A DNA stretch of 58,494 nt from NCBI GenBank assembly GCA_031255855.1, contig JAIRRS010000123.1, positions 1 to 58,494 of the forward strand. The letters are read 5' to 3'. The notes beneath the pieces are model-generated. The model worked only from the letters and a program-made list of their open reading frames with translations. It did no database searches and was not told where the DNA came from. Positions 39,255 to 47,597 of this stretch are shown piece after piece (within the stretch, counting starts at the first letter, position 1; the number at the start of each line of letters is the position of its first letter). Made by a program: the position numbers and the translations under genes. The stretch comes from Tannerellaceae bacterium (GTDB taxonomy: Bacteria > Bacteroidota > Bacteroidia > Bacteroidales > Tannerellaceae).

Positions 39255-40520
39255 ATGAACGAGTTGGTTCTTGAAAAATTGAAAGTACTCGCAGAATCCG
39301 CCAAGTACGACGTATCCTGCTCGTCGAGTGGTACTACGCGAAAAAACCGTCCGGGTGCGATAGGAAGCGCCGCCGGTTGGGGAATTTGCCATAGTTTTAC
39401 CGAAGACGGCCGGTGCGTTTCATTACTAAAAATTATGCTCACCAACAATTGCATGTACGATTGTGCCTATTGCATCAACCGCCGGGGCAATGATATCCGG
39501 AGAGCAACTTTCACCGTTCAGGAACTGGTCGAATTAACCATCGAATTTTACCGGAGAAATTATATCGAAGGGCTCTTTCTCAGCTCGGGAGTTGTTAATA
39601 ATCCCGATTATACAATGGAGCGGATGGTGCGTGTGGTTAAGGATTTACGCACAGTACACCGGTATAATGGATACATCCACATGAAAAGCATTCCCGGCGC
39701 AAGTCCCGAACTGGTTGGTGAAGCCGGAAAATACGCCGACCGGTTAAGCGTGAATATCGAAATATCCAAAGAACAGAACCTAAAGCTATTGGCTCCGGAA
39801 AAAGACCATCAAAGCGTGTACCGGCCGATGTTTTATATCCAACAAGGGGTTTTATCCAGCGCCGAAGAACGGAAGCGTTTCCGTCATGCCCCACGCTTCG
39901 CTCCCGCCGGACAGAGTACCCAAATGATTATTGGCGCAACAGACGAAAGTGATAAAGATATCTTGCAACTTTCATCCGCACTATACCAACGCCCAAGTAT
40001 GAAACGGGTATATTATTCCGGATATATTCCGATTAATACGTATGACACCCGCTTGCCGGTATTGAAACAAGCCCCTTTGGTGAGGGAAAACCGCCTATAC
40101 CAAGCCGACTGGCTGATGCGTTTTTATGGCTTCCGTGCAAATGAGATCGTCAATGAAACATTCCCCAATCTGGATTTGGAGGTTGATCCCAAACTGGCAT
40201 GGGCGTTGCGCCATCCCGAAGCATTTCCTGTTGACCTGAACAAAGCTGATTATGCCATGATTCTCCGTGTGCCGGGCATCGGAGTAAAATCGGCTAAACT
40301 AATCGTCGCGTCACGCAAACACGGACGCATCACTTCATCAACATTGAAAAAGATCGGTGTTGTCATGAAGCGGGCACAATACTTCATTACATGCAATGAA
40401 CTGTCAACCTTTACTGTAAACGAAGCACAACCGGAATACGTACGCAACGTATTGACGGAAAAAAGGAGCAGCAAAAGGGAATCCGACAATCGCCAGTTAT
40501 CCATCATTTTCCCAGACTGA
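39255..40520 (+). CDS. Radical SAM protein with helix-hairpin-helix, putative DNA modification/repair (TIGR03916 type)
   Basis: The family binds a 4Fe-4S cluster and SAM. Here the CxxxCxxC motif is CMYDCAYC (Cys66, Cys70, Cys73 from the ATG at 39255). The C-terminal part has a helix-hairpin-helix, LRVPGIGVKSAKLIVASRKH, that fits DNA binding. The next gene, 2 bases downstream, is its usual partner (TIGR03915). Members are annotated as putative DNA modification or repair proteins, but I know of no established reaction. A GTG two codons upstream is an alternative start. No SOS-type box is seen. Confidence 0.92.
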   Translation: MNELVLEKLKVLAESAKYDVSCSSSGTTRKNRPGAIGSAAGWGICHSFTEDGRCVSLLKIMLTNNCMYDCAYCINRRGNDIRRATFTVQELVELTIEFYRRNYIEGLFLSSGVVNNPDYTMERMVRVVKDLRTVHRYNGYIHMKSIPGASPELVGEAGKYADRLSVNIEISKEQNLKLLAPEKDHQSVYRPMFYIQQGVLSSAEERKRFRHAPRFAPAGQSTQMIIGATDESDKDILQLSSALYQRPSMKRVYYSGYIPINTYDTRLPVLKQAPLVRENRLYQADWLMRFYGFRANEIVNETFPNLDLEVDPKLAWALRHPEAFPVDLNKADYAMILRVPGIGVKSAKLIVASRKHGRITSSTLKKIGVVMKRAQYFITCNELSTFTVNEAQPEYVRNVLTEKRSSKRESDNRQLSIIFPD

Positions 40521-40522
40521 AG

Positions 40523-41284
40523 ATGTTCGTTTTCCGGTATGATAAGACGTTTGAAGGACTATTGACCGCTGTTTTCGACGCATACAGCAGGAAAACATTC
40601 CCAGACACGTTACTTTCCGAAGCAGAACCGGCTCCCATGTTCATGGAACAGGAATATAGAGTTGTCACCGAAACAGGAAAATCAACCCGCGTATGGATGG
40701 CGCTGAACAAAAAGCTTTCCAGGGAGGTGTGCGGTATGTTGATGCATGTTTGGCTGTCGGAACTGCCTAAAAGCGACGAACTCTTGCTCCGGTATATGCG
40801 GAAAGTTTTCGACTCTCCCCATTCTGTCACGACCAATTTTACAGACGATGATGTTGTCCAGGTGGAAAAAATAGCCCGGAAAGTGAGCCGGGAACGGATG
40901 CATTTAATCCAGTTTGTCCGCTTTATTAAAGCGGCTGACGATATTTTCTTTGCTCCCGTTTCGCCGATATACAATGCCTTACCACTAACGCTTCATTACT
41001 TTACCGACCGCTTTGCCGACCAGAAATGGCTGATTTACGACATCAGGCGGAGGTATGGGTATTTTTACGATTTAAATACAGCGGAAGAGGTCACATTAAA
41101 CGATGATACCCACCTCCTCGGCGGTAAACTGGATGAAAAATTAATGGCGCAAGATGAAAAACTTTTCCAGGATATGTGGAAAACATACTTTCAGGCTCTA
41201 ACGATAAAGGAACGCCTGAATCCCAAACTTCAGCGTCAACACATGCCCCGCCGTTTCTGGAAATTCTTACCCGAAAAATCCTGA
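40523..41284 (+). CDS. TIGR03915-family putative DNA metabolism protein (DUF4130)
   Basis: The 253 residues begin MFVFRYDKTFEGLLTAVFDAYS and contain FIKAADDIFFAPVSPIYNALPL, matching the TIGR03915 protein that accompanies the radical SAM partner. It starts 2 bases after that gene's stop, and co-translation is likely. The C-terminal domain resembles DUF4130, linked by comparative genomics to uracil-DNA glycosylase-like enzymes. Whether it acts on DNA damage or a modified base is unknown. Confidence 0.9.
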   Translation: MFVFRYDKTFEGLLTAVFDAYSRKTFPDTLLSEAEPAPMFMEQEYRVVTETGKSTRVWMALNKKLSREVCGMLMHVWLSELPKSDELLLRYMRKVFDSPHSVTTNFTDDDVVQVEKIARKVSRERMHLIQFVRFIKAADDIFFAPVSPIYNALPLTLHYFTDRFADQKWLIYDIRRRYGYFYDLNTAEEVTLNDDTHLLGGKLDEKLMAQDEKLFQDMWKTYFQALTIKERLNPKLQRQHMPRRFWKFLPEKS

Positions 41285-41313
41285 AAGGATCCCTCCGGAT
41301 TATACCTCGAAGG

Positions 41314-42273
41314 CTACGCGTGCACGAGCCGGTTGCCCTGATTACATTCCGAACATTTCTTACCGGAAGACCGGGACTTTTTGACAGCCGTATATTTTTC
41401 CAGTAAAAGAGCCGGATGATAAGACTGCTTCGCCTGCCGGAGTCCGGGGATACCTAAGTCTTCCTCTCGGTTTACATAAATATATTGTTCGGACAGATGG
41501 GCTGTAAATTCCCGGTTAATCATGCTATAAACACCCTCATAATTAATATCCGCCTTTTCTACGTGAACCCCGAACGTATTCGCATTAATCGGAGCGCCGA
41601 ATGAAAAGGCTACAATTTGACGGTCTACACAGATAGAGCCGCCAATCAATCCCAGCTTATCGGCATGCCGAAGGGCGTATGTAAGCGAACGGCGCTCGTT
41701 GCTAAGCTCTTCCGCGTCGTCGTCTGTACGGTTTGCCTGATACCATTTCCGTTCCAGTTCGAGGCATTCGGGCACCAGTTCGGGAGTAATAGGCATATAT
41801 TCATAACGGTAGAGTTTGGTGAATTTATTGATATGGTTGCGTTTGGGCTGGTATTTCTTACCGGTAAGATTTATCAAGTCTTCCCGTAAATAAATATAAT
41901 CGAAATAATCCCGTTCGGGCATATAGCGGAAACCATCAGGGAATGTATTTTCCAATGCAATCCGTCCTTCAGGAGTAACTCCCAACAACCAAAGTGGGTG
42001 TCCCCGCTTCAGTGAATCCTCTTCCAGCAGTTCGACAGCACAAGCCAAGTTGCCTGTCCCTACCGGACACATGTATACAAAATGGCTGTTATCTTCAACT
42101 TGGAAACGTATCAAAAGAAAGCCGTCTACTACGGCATATTCACTGTTGTAAAGGAAGCGCCAGCTACACATGTTTACGAAAGAAAAGTCGCAGTTCATGT
42201 ATGGGCTATTCAAGGTGAAAGAGGTTATCACCTCTTTGTCATCAAGTGTAATAGGTTTAAAAGATATATTCAT
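41314..42273 (-). CDS. DUF2156-family protein (LPG synthase C-terminal-like)
   Basis: The 319 residues form the paired GNAT-like fold of the DUF2156/phosphatidylglycerol lysyltransferase C-domain, without the membrane part of full MprF. Motifs include LTGKKYQPKRNHINKF and LIGGSICVDRQIVAFSFGAP, and near the end VNREEDLGIPGLRQAKQSYH. It may transfer an acyl or aminoacyl group, with substrate unknown. A Cys-containing tail (GKKCSECNQGNRLVHA) is a little odd. It is convergent with the radical SAM pair and divergent from the Fur-type gene. Confidence 0.88.
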   Translation of the reverse strand: MNISFKPITLDDKEVITSFTLNSPYMNCDFSFVNMCSWRFLYNSEYAVVDGFLLIRFQVEDNSHFVYMCPVGTGNLACAVELLEEDSLKRGHPLWLLGVTPEGRIALENTFPDGFRYMPERDYFDYIYLREDLINLTGKKYQPKRNHINKFTKLYRYEYMPITPELVPECLELERKWYQANRTDDDAEELSNERRSLTYALRHADKLGLIGGSICVDRQIVAFSFGAPINANTFGVHVEKADINYEGVYSMINREFTAHLSEQYIYVNREEDLGIPGLRQAKQSYHPALLLEKYTAVKKSRSSGKKCSECNQGNRLVHA

Positions 42274-42492
42274 AATACGTTAAGCTTACGCAAAGATAAC
42301 CAAAACTAACTGATTTTACCCAATCATCGTTGAACGAGATGCCTATCAATCAAGCGATTTATCAAATCCACCATCTTTGTTTATTAAAAAGACAACAGAA
42401 TACCGTGCAATTCACTAAAAAAAATTGAAATTCAATATATTATCTCGTTTTAAAGAAAAAATCAAAATAACTTCTGTTTTTTTCTTTAATTG

Positions 42493-42523
42493 TTTGTTTA
42501 TATGAAGCCTTTTCTTATTTTTG
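42493..42523 (+). promoter_or_regulatory. Promoter of the Fur/PerR-family gene
   Basis: TTTG (42493-42496) and TATTTTTG (42516-42523) are separated by 19 bases, both matching the Bacteroidetes promoter. The start codon is at 42560, giving a leader of about 30 bases that contains the palindrome at 42537-42553. Confidence 0.7.
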
Positions 42524-42536
42524 TGATAATTTCAAA

Positions 42537-42553
42537 TTTGTAACAATTACAAA
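42537..42553 (+). promoter_or_regulatory. Palindromic operator at the Fur/PerR gene start
   Basis: TTTGTAACAATTACAAA has 7-bp perfect arms around three bases, similar in form to a Per/Fur box. It lies just after the predicted transcription start and before the ATG at 42560. An overlapping GTAAC/GTTAC pair (42540-42544, 42554-42558) adds a second symmetry. Autoregulation is the simplest reading. Confidence 0.55.
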
Positions 42554-42559
42554 GTTACA

Positions 42560-42982
42560 ATGGATACAAGGAGAAAGGCTAAAAACAGACTGTTAAGTGT
42601 GGGCATAAAGCCTTCGATACAACGAATGGCGATTATGGAATACTTGCTAGCCCATCCCACCCACCCTACGGCGGATACAATCTTCAATGATTTGACCCCG
42701 ACGTTGCCAACCTTGTCTAAAACTACCGTTTACAATACGTTGCGGTTGCTATCCGAACAAGGAGCCATCCTATCCATCAGTATCGACGAAAAAAATGTAC
42801 GTTACGACGGGGATATTGCCACACACGCACATTTCAAATGTAAAAAGTGCGGATGCGTTTACGATTTGTCGATAAAAGGATTAGACACGGTATATGTTGA
42901 AGGTATTGGCGATCTCTGTGTTACAGAGTGTCAGCTTTATTATAAAGGATATTGCGAAAAGTGTAAAAGCAAACTCACTTAA
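42560..42982 (+). CDS. Fur-family transcriptional regulator, PerR-like
   Basis: The 140 residues have the winged-helix domain of Fur proteins (LSVGIKPSIQRMAIMEYLLA, TVYNTLRLLSEQGAI) and a dimerisation domain with two zinc-type CxxC pairs: CKKC near residues 94-97 and CEKC near 134-137. The HAHFKCKKCG sequence is typical of the family. Bacteroidales PerR senses peroxide through iron, which is the closest fit here, but Fur or Zur cannot be excluded. It is preceded by a promoter and palindrome and is a single-gene unit. Confidence 0.9.
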   Translation: MDTRRKAKNRLLSVGIKPSIQRMAIMEYLLAHPTHPTADTIFNDLTPTLPTLSKTTVYNTLRLLSEQGAILSISIDEKNVRYDGDIATHAHFKCKKCGCVYDLSIKGLDTVYVEGIGDLCVTECQLYYKGYCEKCKSKLT

Positions 42983-43098
42983 TTATCGCGGTATTTATTT
43001 GTGAATAACTGAATATACATCGGAATGAAAAATGCTTACATAACCACCCGCACACGACTGTGTAGTAAAAACGCACCATAAAAAAAGATTTTGAGGCG

Positions 43099-43127
43099 TT
43101 GTATAACCGCCGGTTTAAATAACTTTG
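43099..43127 (+). promoter_or_regulatory. Possible promoter ahead of the LEA14-like lipoprotein gene
   Basis: TTG (43099-43101) and TAACTTTG (43120-43127) are 18 bases apart, near the Bacteroidetes spacing. A terminator-like hairpin begins 20 bases after the -7 box. Confidence 0.45.
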
Positions 43128-43146
43128 GGATTAATAGATTAATTGT

Positions 43147-43178
43147 GGAGGCGGCCTGCGGGGGCTGTCTCCTTTTTT
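43147..43178 (+). terminator. G-rich terminator, or attenuator in the leader of the next gene
   Basis: GGAGGCGGCC (43147-43156) pairs with GGCTGTCTCC (43163-43172), with two G-U pairs in the + strand RNA, and TTTTTT follows. It may end the Fur/PerR transcript. It may also act as an attenuator, since a promoter-like signal ends 20 bases before it and a lipoprotein gene begins at 43215. Confidence 0.75.
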
Positions 43179-43214
43179 CGTATGTTTGTCCATTATCAAC
43201 AAACAGAACGTTTT

Positions 43215-43802
43215 ATGAAATTCAAACAACTTATTTTGGTTTTTGCCGTCTTCTTCACATTCTCCGGATGTGATGTGGCAAAGCAGTTGGGAAGCGCTTT
43301 TAACTTCACACAATGCAAATTTGATTACCACTCAATCACAAACTTATCGTTGTCGGGCACAAACCTTTCCAGCGGAGTAAACGCCGCGAAGATTCTACAG
43401 TTGGCATCCCTCCTGACAGGTAACGCATCTTCTATTCCGTTGGATTTCACCTTGAATCTTAATGTAACAAATCCCAATCAGACAGTTGCTTCCCTTAATG
43501 GATTGCAGTATGTATTGAATATAGACGACGTGCAGTTTACGACCGGTACGGTGAGCCATGCATTCAACGTTGCAGGAGGTGAAACCCAAGTGTTACCCCT
43601 TAGCATCGGCTTCGACCTGGCCACCTTATTAAGGGGAGAATCAAAAAACGCGATACTCAATATCGCGAAGAATTTCCTGGGGTTGGGAAGTGAAAAGTCA
43701 AATGTCACACTTCAAATCAAGCCGTCGTTCAACATCGGGGGCTATCCGGCTACTTCCCCGGTATATATCCCGGTAAGCTTCTCTTTCGGAGGAAGGAAAT
43801 AG
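43215..43802 (+). CDS. LEA14-like lipoprotein
   Basis: The 195 residues start with a lipoprotein signal (LILVFAVFFTFSGC, Cys19) and have a beta-sandwich pattern typical of the WHy/LEA type 2 family: NLSLSGTNLSSG, LNVTNPNQTVASLNGLQYVL and VPVSFSFGG-like end strands. I used the ATG at 43215; an in-frame earlier start at 43143 would read through the terminator hairpin and lacks a signal. The function is unknown; such proteins are often linked to envelope stress. It stands between the Fur-type gene and the nitroreductase. Confidence 0.75.
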   Translation: MKFKQLILVFAVFFTFSGCDVAKQLGSAFNFTQCKFDYHSITNLSLSGTNLSSGVNAAKILQLASLLTGNASSIPLDFTLNLNVTNPNQTVASLNGLQYVLNIDDVQFTTGTVSHAFNVAGGETQVLPLSIGFDLATLLRGESKNAILNIAKNFLGLGSEKSNVTLQIKPSFNIGGYPATSPVYIPVSFSFGGRK

Positions 43803-43911
43803 GCAGCGCGAGACAAGGATTCAAGTACTAAGAATACATAAGGAAACCATTCAAGAGCTTAAAGATGCCTAAATTATATGCCGGGATGTTCCGGATAATG
43901 CATTATTTTCC

Positions 43912-43919
43912 TATTTTTG
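43912..43919 (+). promoter_or_regulatory. -7 box ahead of the nitroreductase gene
   Basis: TATTTTTG fits TAnnTTTG about 100 bases before the ATG at 44020; the -33 match (TTCC at 43889-43892) is poor. The remaining leader shows no other structure. Confidence 0.4.
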
Positions 43920-44019
43920 TGTGACAGCGTCTTAAAATTCAAATTATTTTATTACATCTTAGATAAATACGAGAATTAAGTAGAATATTTATTGTTAAAC
44001 CTATAAACATTGATGAATT

Positions 44020-44658
44020 ATGAAACAATGTGTATTCGTTCTATGTGCTTTCCTATTGATAGGATGCGCCAACGCACAAGATTTTAAGGTAATTAAGCTT
44101 GTCCCCCCCGTGAAAACCGGCGGTGAGCCCCTAATGAAAGTCTTTAACAACAGAAAATCAGACCGTGAATTTGCTCCCGACAGACTGAAACCATCCGACT
44201 TGTCGAACTTGCTTTGGGCCACAAACGGAATCAACCGCCCCGACGGTAAACGTACGGCCCCTTCTGCAAGAAACGTACAAGATGTAGACGTATACGTCAT
44301 CATGGCAGAAGGCGCTTATTTCTATGATGCGAAAGAACATGCCCTGAACCCTGTTACTCCCGGCGACCATCGTGAAGCCGTAGCTGCCGGACAGGACTTT
44401 GCCAAGACGGCTCCGATTAGCCTCATCCTGGTATCCGATTTGTCACGTTTGAGCGATGACGTCAATGAAAGAACAAAACTCATGGGAGCAGTAGACGTAG
44501 GTATCGTATGCCAGAACCTGAATATCGTTTGCGCAGGTTTGGGACTCGCAACCGTACCCCGGGCAACCATGAATCATGACGCATTAAAAACCGTATTGAA
44601 ACTGAAAGACACACAGTTGTTATTAATAAATAATCCTGTGGGATACCCCAAGAAATAA
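44020..44658 (+). CDS. SagB-type nitroreductase-family protein, exported
   Basis: The 212 residues have a signal peptide (FVLCAFLLIGCANAQ) and an FMN-binding nitroreductase fold, with NNRKSDREFAPDRLKPSDLS early, WATNGINRPDGKRTAPSARN, and VDVGIVCQNLNIVCAGLGLA. The GC-A-N sequence could also be read as a lipobox (Cys16). It probably reduces a quinone or other electron acceptor in the periplasm, using FMN. The phosphoesterase gene follows 7 bases later. Confidence 0.88.
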   Translation: MKQCVFVLCAFLLIGCANAQDFKVIKLVPPVKTGGEPLMKVFNNRKSDREFAPDRLKPSDLSNLLWATNGINRPDGKRTAPSARNVQDVDVYVIMAEGAYFYDAKEHALNPVTPGDHREAVAAGQDFAKTAPISLILVSDLSRLSDDVNERTKLMGAVDVGIVCQNLNIVCAGLGLATVPRATMNHDALKTVLKLKDTQLLLINNPVGYPKK

Positions 44659-44665
44659 AAAACAA

Positions 44666-45754
44666 ATGCCTATATTCTTCTTCGTCCTTTTCGGGGCTTA
44701 TTTTAGTGGAAATATATACATATTTATCCGAGGTTGGCAAGCCATTTCCGGCTTGCCAATTACTTTAAAAGTTGTTTTCGGCATATTATACTGGTTGGGG
44801 GCATTGTCATTTTTGTATATGCTCAAAAGAGATGAAGCCTTTCCGTCCACATTAGCCCATTACTTGCATCAAATCGGAACCGGCTGGCTGGTCTTCACCC
44901 TGTATATGGTTATCGGCTTGCTTGTTATAGACTTGTTCAAATTATTCCACCTGCAATCCGGCTATAGTATCTTTGTCCTTTCAGGGCTGGTCTTGGCTGT
45001 GTTGCTTTATGGATTTATCAATTATAAAAATCCGCGTGTCAAACAAATCGACCTTGCCATAGACAAGCCGGTCAATTCGGCCGTAAAACAACTCAAAATC
45101 GTAGCCGTTAGTGATATACATATAGGATATGGAACCAACAAGGCCGCCCTGAAAAAGTATGTAAAACTAATCAATGCACAGCAGCCGGATTTGATCCTTA
45201 TAGCCGGCGACTTGATAGACAACAGTATCATCCCCCTCCGCTCACAGCGCATGGATGAAGAACTGGCCCTGCTGAAAGCGCCGTTGGGCATCTATATGGC
45301 TCCGGGAAACCATGAATATATCAGTGGTATCCGCGAAAGTAAAAGCTTTTTAGCTCCTACGCCTGTTAAATTGCTGTGCGATTCCATCATCACACTTCCT
45401 AATCACTTACAAATCGTCGGGAGAGATGACCGAAACAATCGGCATCGTTTACTTGTTTCTGAATTAGTGACAAAAGCAAATCCAGAATGGCCGATCATCC
45501 TTTTGGATCATCAGCCTTTGGAATTGGAAAAAGCGGCTGAAGCCGGCATTGATTTGCAAATCAGCGGACATACACACAGCGGACAGGTGTGGCCGATAAC
45601 CCTTGTCACCAAAAGCATGTTTGAACTGAGTTACGGAAGTATGAAGATAGGAAAATCGTATTTCTATACCTCGTCGGGATTATCGCTATGGGGGCCTCCT
45701 TTCCGCATCGGCTCAAACAGCGAACTGGTTGTCTTCAATATTACTTTTAGATAG
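44666..45754 (+). CDS. Membrane-anchored metallophosphoesterase (YkuE-like), copy 1
   Basis: The 362 residues have four membrane helices in the first 125 residues, followed by a calcineurin-like domain with AVSDIHIGYG, LIAGDLIDN, APGNHEYI, LLDHQP and SGHTHSGQ. Related proteins are UDP-diacylglucosamine-type or general phosphodiesterases; the substrate is unknown. Its stop is directly followed by the start of a paralog. It shares a likely transcript with the nitroreductase. Confidence 0.9.
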   Translation: MPIFFFVLFGAYFSGNIYIFIRGWQAISGLPITLKVVFGILYWLGALSFLYMLKRDEAFPSTLAHYLHQIGTGWLVFTLYMVIGLLVIDLFKLFHLQSGYSIFVLSGLVLAVLLYGFINYKNPRVKQIDLAIDKPVNSAVKQLKIVAVSDIHIGYGTNKAALKKYVKLINAQQPDLILIAGDLIDNSIIPLRSQRMDEELALLKAPLGIYMAPGNHEYISGIRESKSFLAPTPVKLLCDSIITLPNHLQIVGRDDRNNRHRLLVSELVTKANPEWPIILLDHQPLELEKAAEAGIDLQISGHTHSGQVWPITLVTKSMFELSYGSMKIGKSYFYTSSGLSLWGPPFRIGSNSELVVFNITFR

Positions 45755-46879
45755 ATGAAAGTTTTTTTTGGTTCGATAATAGCCCAATTGCTGCTCAACC
45801 CTTATGTTTTTTGGAGGGGATGGCAGGCAATTCCGGCAAAGAAAAGCTGGCGAATACCATATATCCTTTTCTTTGCTGTCGAGTTGATTGTTTTCTTCAT
45901 CGGATTTTTCTTCTATAAACTATTGTCCGACAACGTGATGATACCTATTTTCTACTTCTGTGGGACATGGTATATCCACTTGCTCTACATCACGATGGTT
46001 TTGCTGGTTATAGAAGTCGTCCGCCTGTCGAACCGGGTTTACCCCTGGTTTCCCCCATGGGTTACTTCGCACTGGGCGCAAACCAAACTCACGCTTTTTT
46101 CCCTTGTTATTATTTGTGTCGGCGGATTGACGGTGCATGCTTATCAAACAGTGATTCATCCCGTTGTGAAACATGTAAACATCACCATTCCTAAAGGCTC
46201 ATGCCAGTCGGATAGTTTGAAAGTCGTTATGATGAGTGATTTACATATCGGCGAGGTCATTGATAAGAAACAGGTACAAAAGTTCGTATCAATGAGCAAT
46301 GCCGAACAGCCCGACATGGTTGTTATCGTAGGGGATGTCATCGATTATGAATCGCGTTTTGCCGAACAAATGCACGCAGAATACGACCTCCAGCGACTGA
46401 AAGCCCCTTTAGGCACATATATCGTCTTGGGCAATCATGAATACCGTGCCAACCGGAATGCTAAATTGCGTTGGCTACAGAAAACGGGGGCTACCCTTAT
46501 GATTGACTCGGTTGTCCTCGTCGACAACTCTTTCTACCTGATAGGACGGGATGATTTTATAAACAAAACGCGCAAAACACTTTCCTCCCTGACAAAAAAC
46601 CTCGACCCAGGGAAACCGAAGATTTTGCTCGACCACCAACCCTGGACGTTTGCCGAAGCTGCCATGAATCACATAGACCTCGGCCTGTACGGGCATACGC
46701 ATTTCGGTCAATTATGGCCTTATCCGTTGCTAATGAAGTTCGTGTACGAATGCCCTTACGGATATCACCGGAAAGGCCATTCACAATTTTACGTTTCATC
46801 AGGCATCGGGATAGCCGGACCACCTTATCGTGTCGGCACGGTTTCCGAAATGGTTGTCTTGCATATCTATTTCAAATAA
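45755..46879 (+). CDS. Membrane-anchored metallophosphoesterase (YkuE-like), copy 2
   Basis: The 374 residues repeat the layout of the preceding gene: four N-terminal membrane helices, then MMSDLHIGEV, VIVGDVIDYE, VLGNHEYRAN, LLDHQPW and YGHTHFGQLWP. All metal ligands are retained in both copies. The start codon touches the upstream stop, so translation is probably coupled. The pair looks like a tandem duplication that has diverged well. Confidence 0.9.
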   Translation: MKVFFGSIIAQLLLNPYVFWRGWQAIPAKKSWRIPYILFFAVELIVFFIGFFFYKLLSDNVMIPIFYFCGTWYIHLLYITMVLLVIEVVRLSNRVYPWFPPWVTSHWAQTKLTLFSLVIICVGGLTVHAYQTVIHPVVKHVNITIPKGSCQSDSLKVVMMSDLHIGEVIDKKQVQKFVSMSNAEQPDMVVIVGDVIDYESRFAEQMHAEYDLQRLKAPLGTYIVLGNHEYRANRNAKLRWLQKTGATLMIDSVVLVDNSFYLIGRDDFINKTRKTLSSLTKNLDPGKPKILLDHQPWTFAEAAMNHIDLGLYGHTHFGQLWPYPLLMKFVYECPYGYHRKGHSQFYVSSGIGIAGPPYRVGTVSEMVVLHIYFK

Positions 46880-46921
46880 ATTACTATCTTTACATCCATC
46901 AATCGTATAAAAAGCTATATC

Positions 46922-47305
46922 ATGGAAACAAAGATTACAAAAACATTGGTTGCCCTTTGCTGTATGCTATTCTGCATAACCACTTATGCCGGAACAACGG
47001 AATCAAACAGCGACAAATTGAAAGGTTCGTGGATATATTCATTGCCTGAAGCCCCCTACGAATATCAGGACGGAAAAATTGATTTTAAAGAAACCGACGG
47101 TAAACTGCATGCCACAGCCACTATCGGCCATTCTACATACGAGATAAACAATGTTAAAAAAGAAGGTAACACTTATAAATGCAGCCTTTTGGTAGACGGA
47201 AGCAATATAGATGTAGCCCTCAAGTTGGAAGGCGGCGAGTTAAAAGGCACTGTCACAGCCGACGGTTGGGAAATGCCTGTAACTTTTAAACGCGACAAAA
47301 AGTAA
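46922..47305 (+). CDS. Hypothetical secreted lipocalin-like protein
   Basis: The 127 residues have a signal peptide (LVALCCMLFCITTYA) and then about 105 residues of short beta-strands (GSWIYSLPEAPYEYQDGKI, IDFKETDGKLHATATIG). It looks like a small barrel or beta-sandwich, but I assign no family. A TATCTTTA box lies about 40 bases before the start. The next gene begins 13 bases after the stop. Confidence 0.65.
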   Translation: METKITKTLVALCCMLFCITTYAGTTESNSDKLKGSWIYSLPEAPYEYQDGKIDFKETDGKLHATATIGHSTYEINNVKKEGNTYKCSLLVDGSNIDVALKLEGGELKGTVTADGWEMPVTFKRDKK

Positions 47306-47318
47306 TTTGCCGAGTTTC

Positions 47319-47594
47319 ATGTTTATCGTTATCGGGATTATGTTTGGCGGCATTGCCGTGGGCTACCTGTTCCGTAAAGTGGCATTTCTCCAAAAAACAG
47401 AAAGACTTATTTCGTATACTATTTTGCTTCTTTTATTCCTGCTTGGACTATCTGTGGGAGGAAACCGTGAAATAGTAAACAACCTCCCGTCGTTGGGCGG
47501 GCAAGCGTTCGTGCTGGCTTTTGCCGGAACGCTGGGAAGCATTCTTGCCGCATGGGGAATCTACCATTATTTCTTCAAAGAGAGGAAACGTTAA
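47319..47594 (+). CDS. LysO-family exporter, N-terminal half
   Basis: The 91 residues carry about three membrane helices (MFIVIGIMFGGIAVGYLF, LISYTILLLLFLLGLSVGG, AFVLAFAGTLGSILAAWGIY), matching the first part of the LysO/DUF340 family. In E. coli the exporter is one protein of about 300 residues; here it is split over this gene and the next, three bases apart, as seen in Bacteroidetes. I chose the ATG at 47319 over a TTG at 47307. Confidence 0.82.
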   Translation: MFIVIGIMFGGIAVGYLFRKVAFLQKTERLISYTILLLLFLLGLSVGGNREIVNNLPSLGGQAFVLAFAGTLGSILAAWGIYHYFFKERKR

Positions 47595-47597
47595 GGG

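Noticed and set aside
41176..41406. 76-codon frame on +
   Set aside because: It overlaps the end of the TIGR03915 gene and the DUF2156 gene in the other direction; both those genes are strong.
43143..43214. Extended N-terminus of the LEA14-like lipoprotein
   Set aside because: It would run through the terminator hairpin and place 24 residues before a normal lipoprotein signal.
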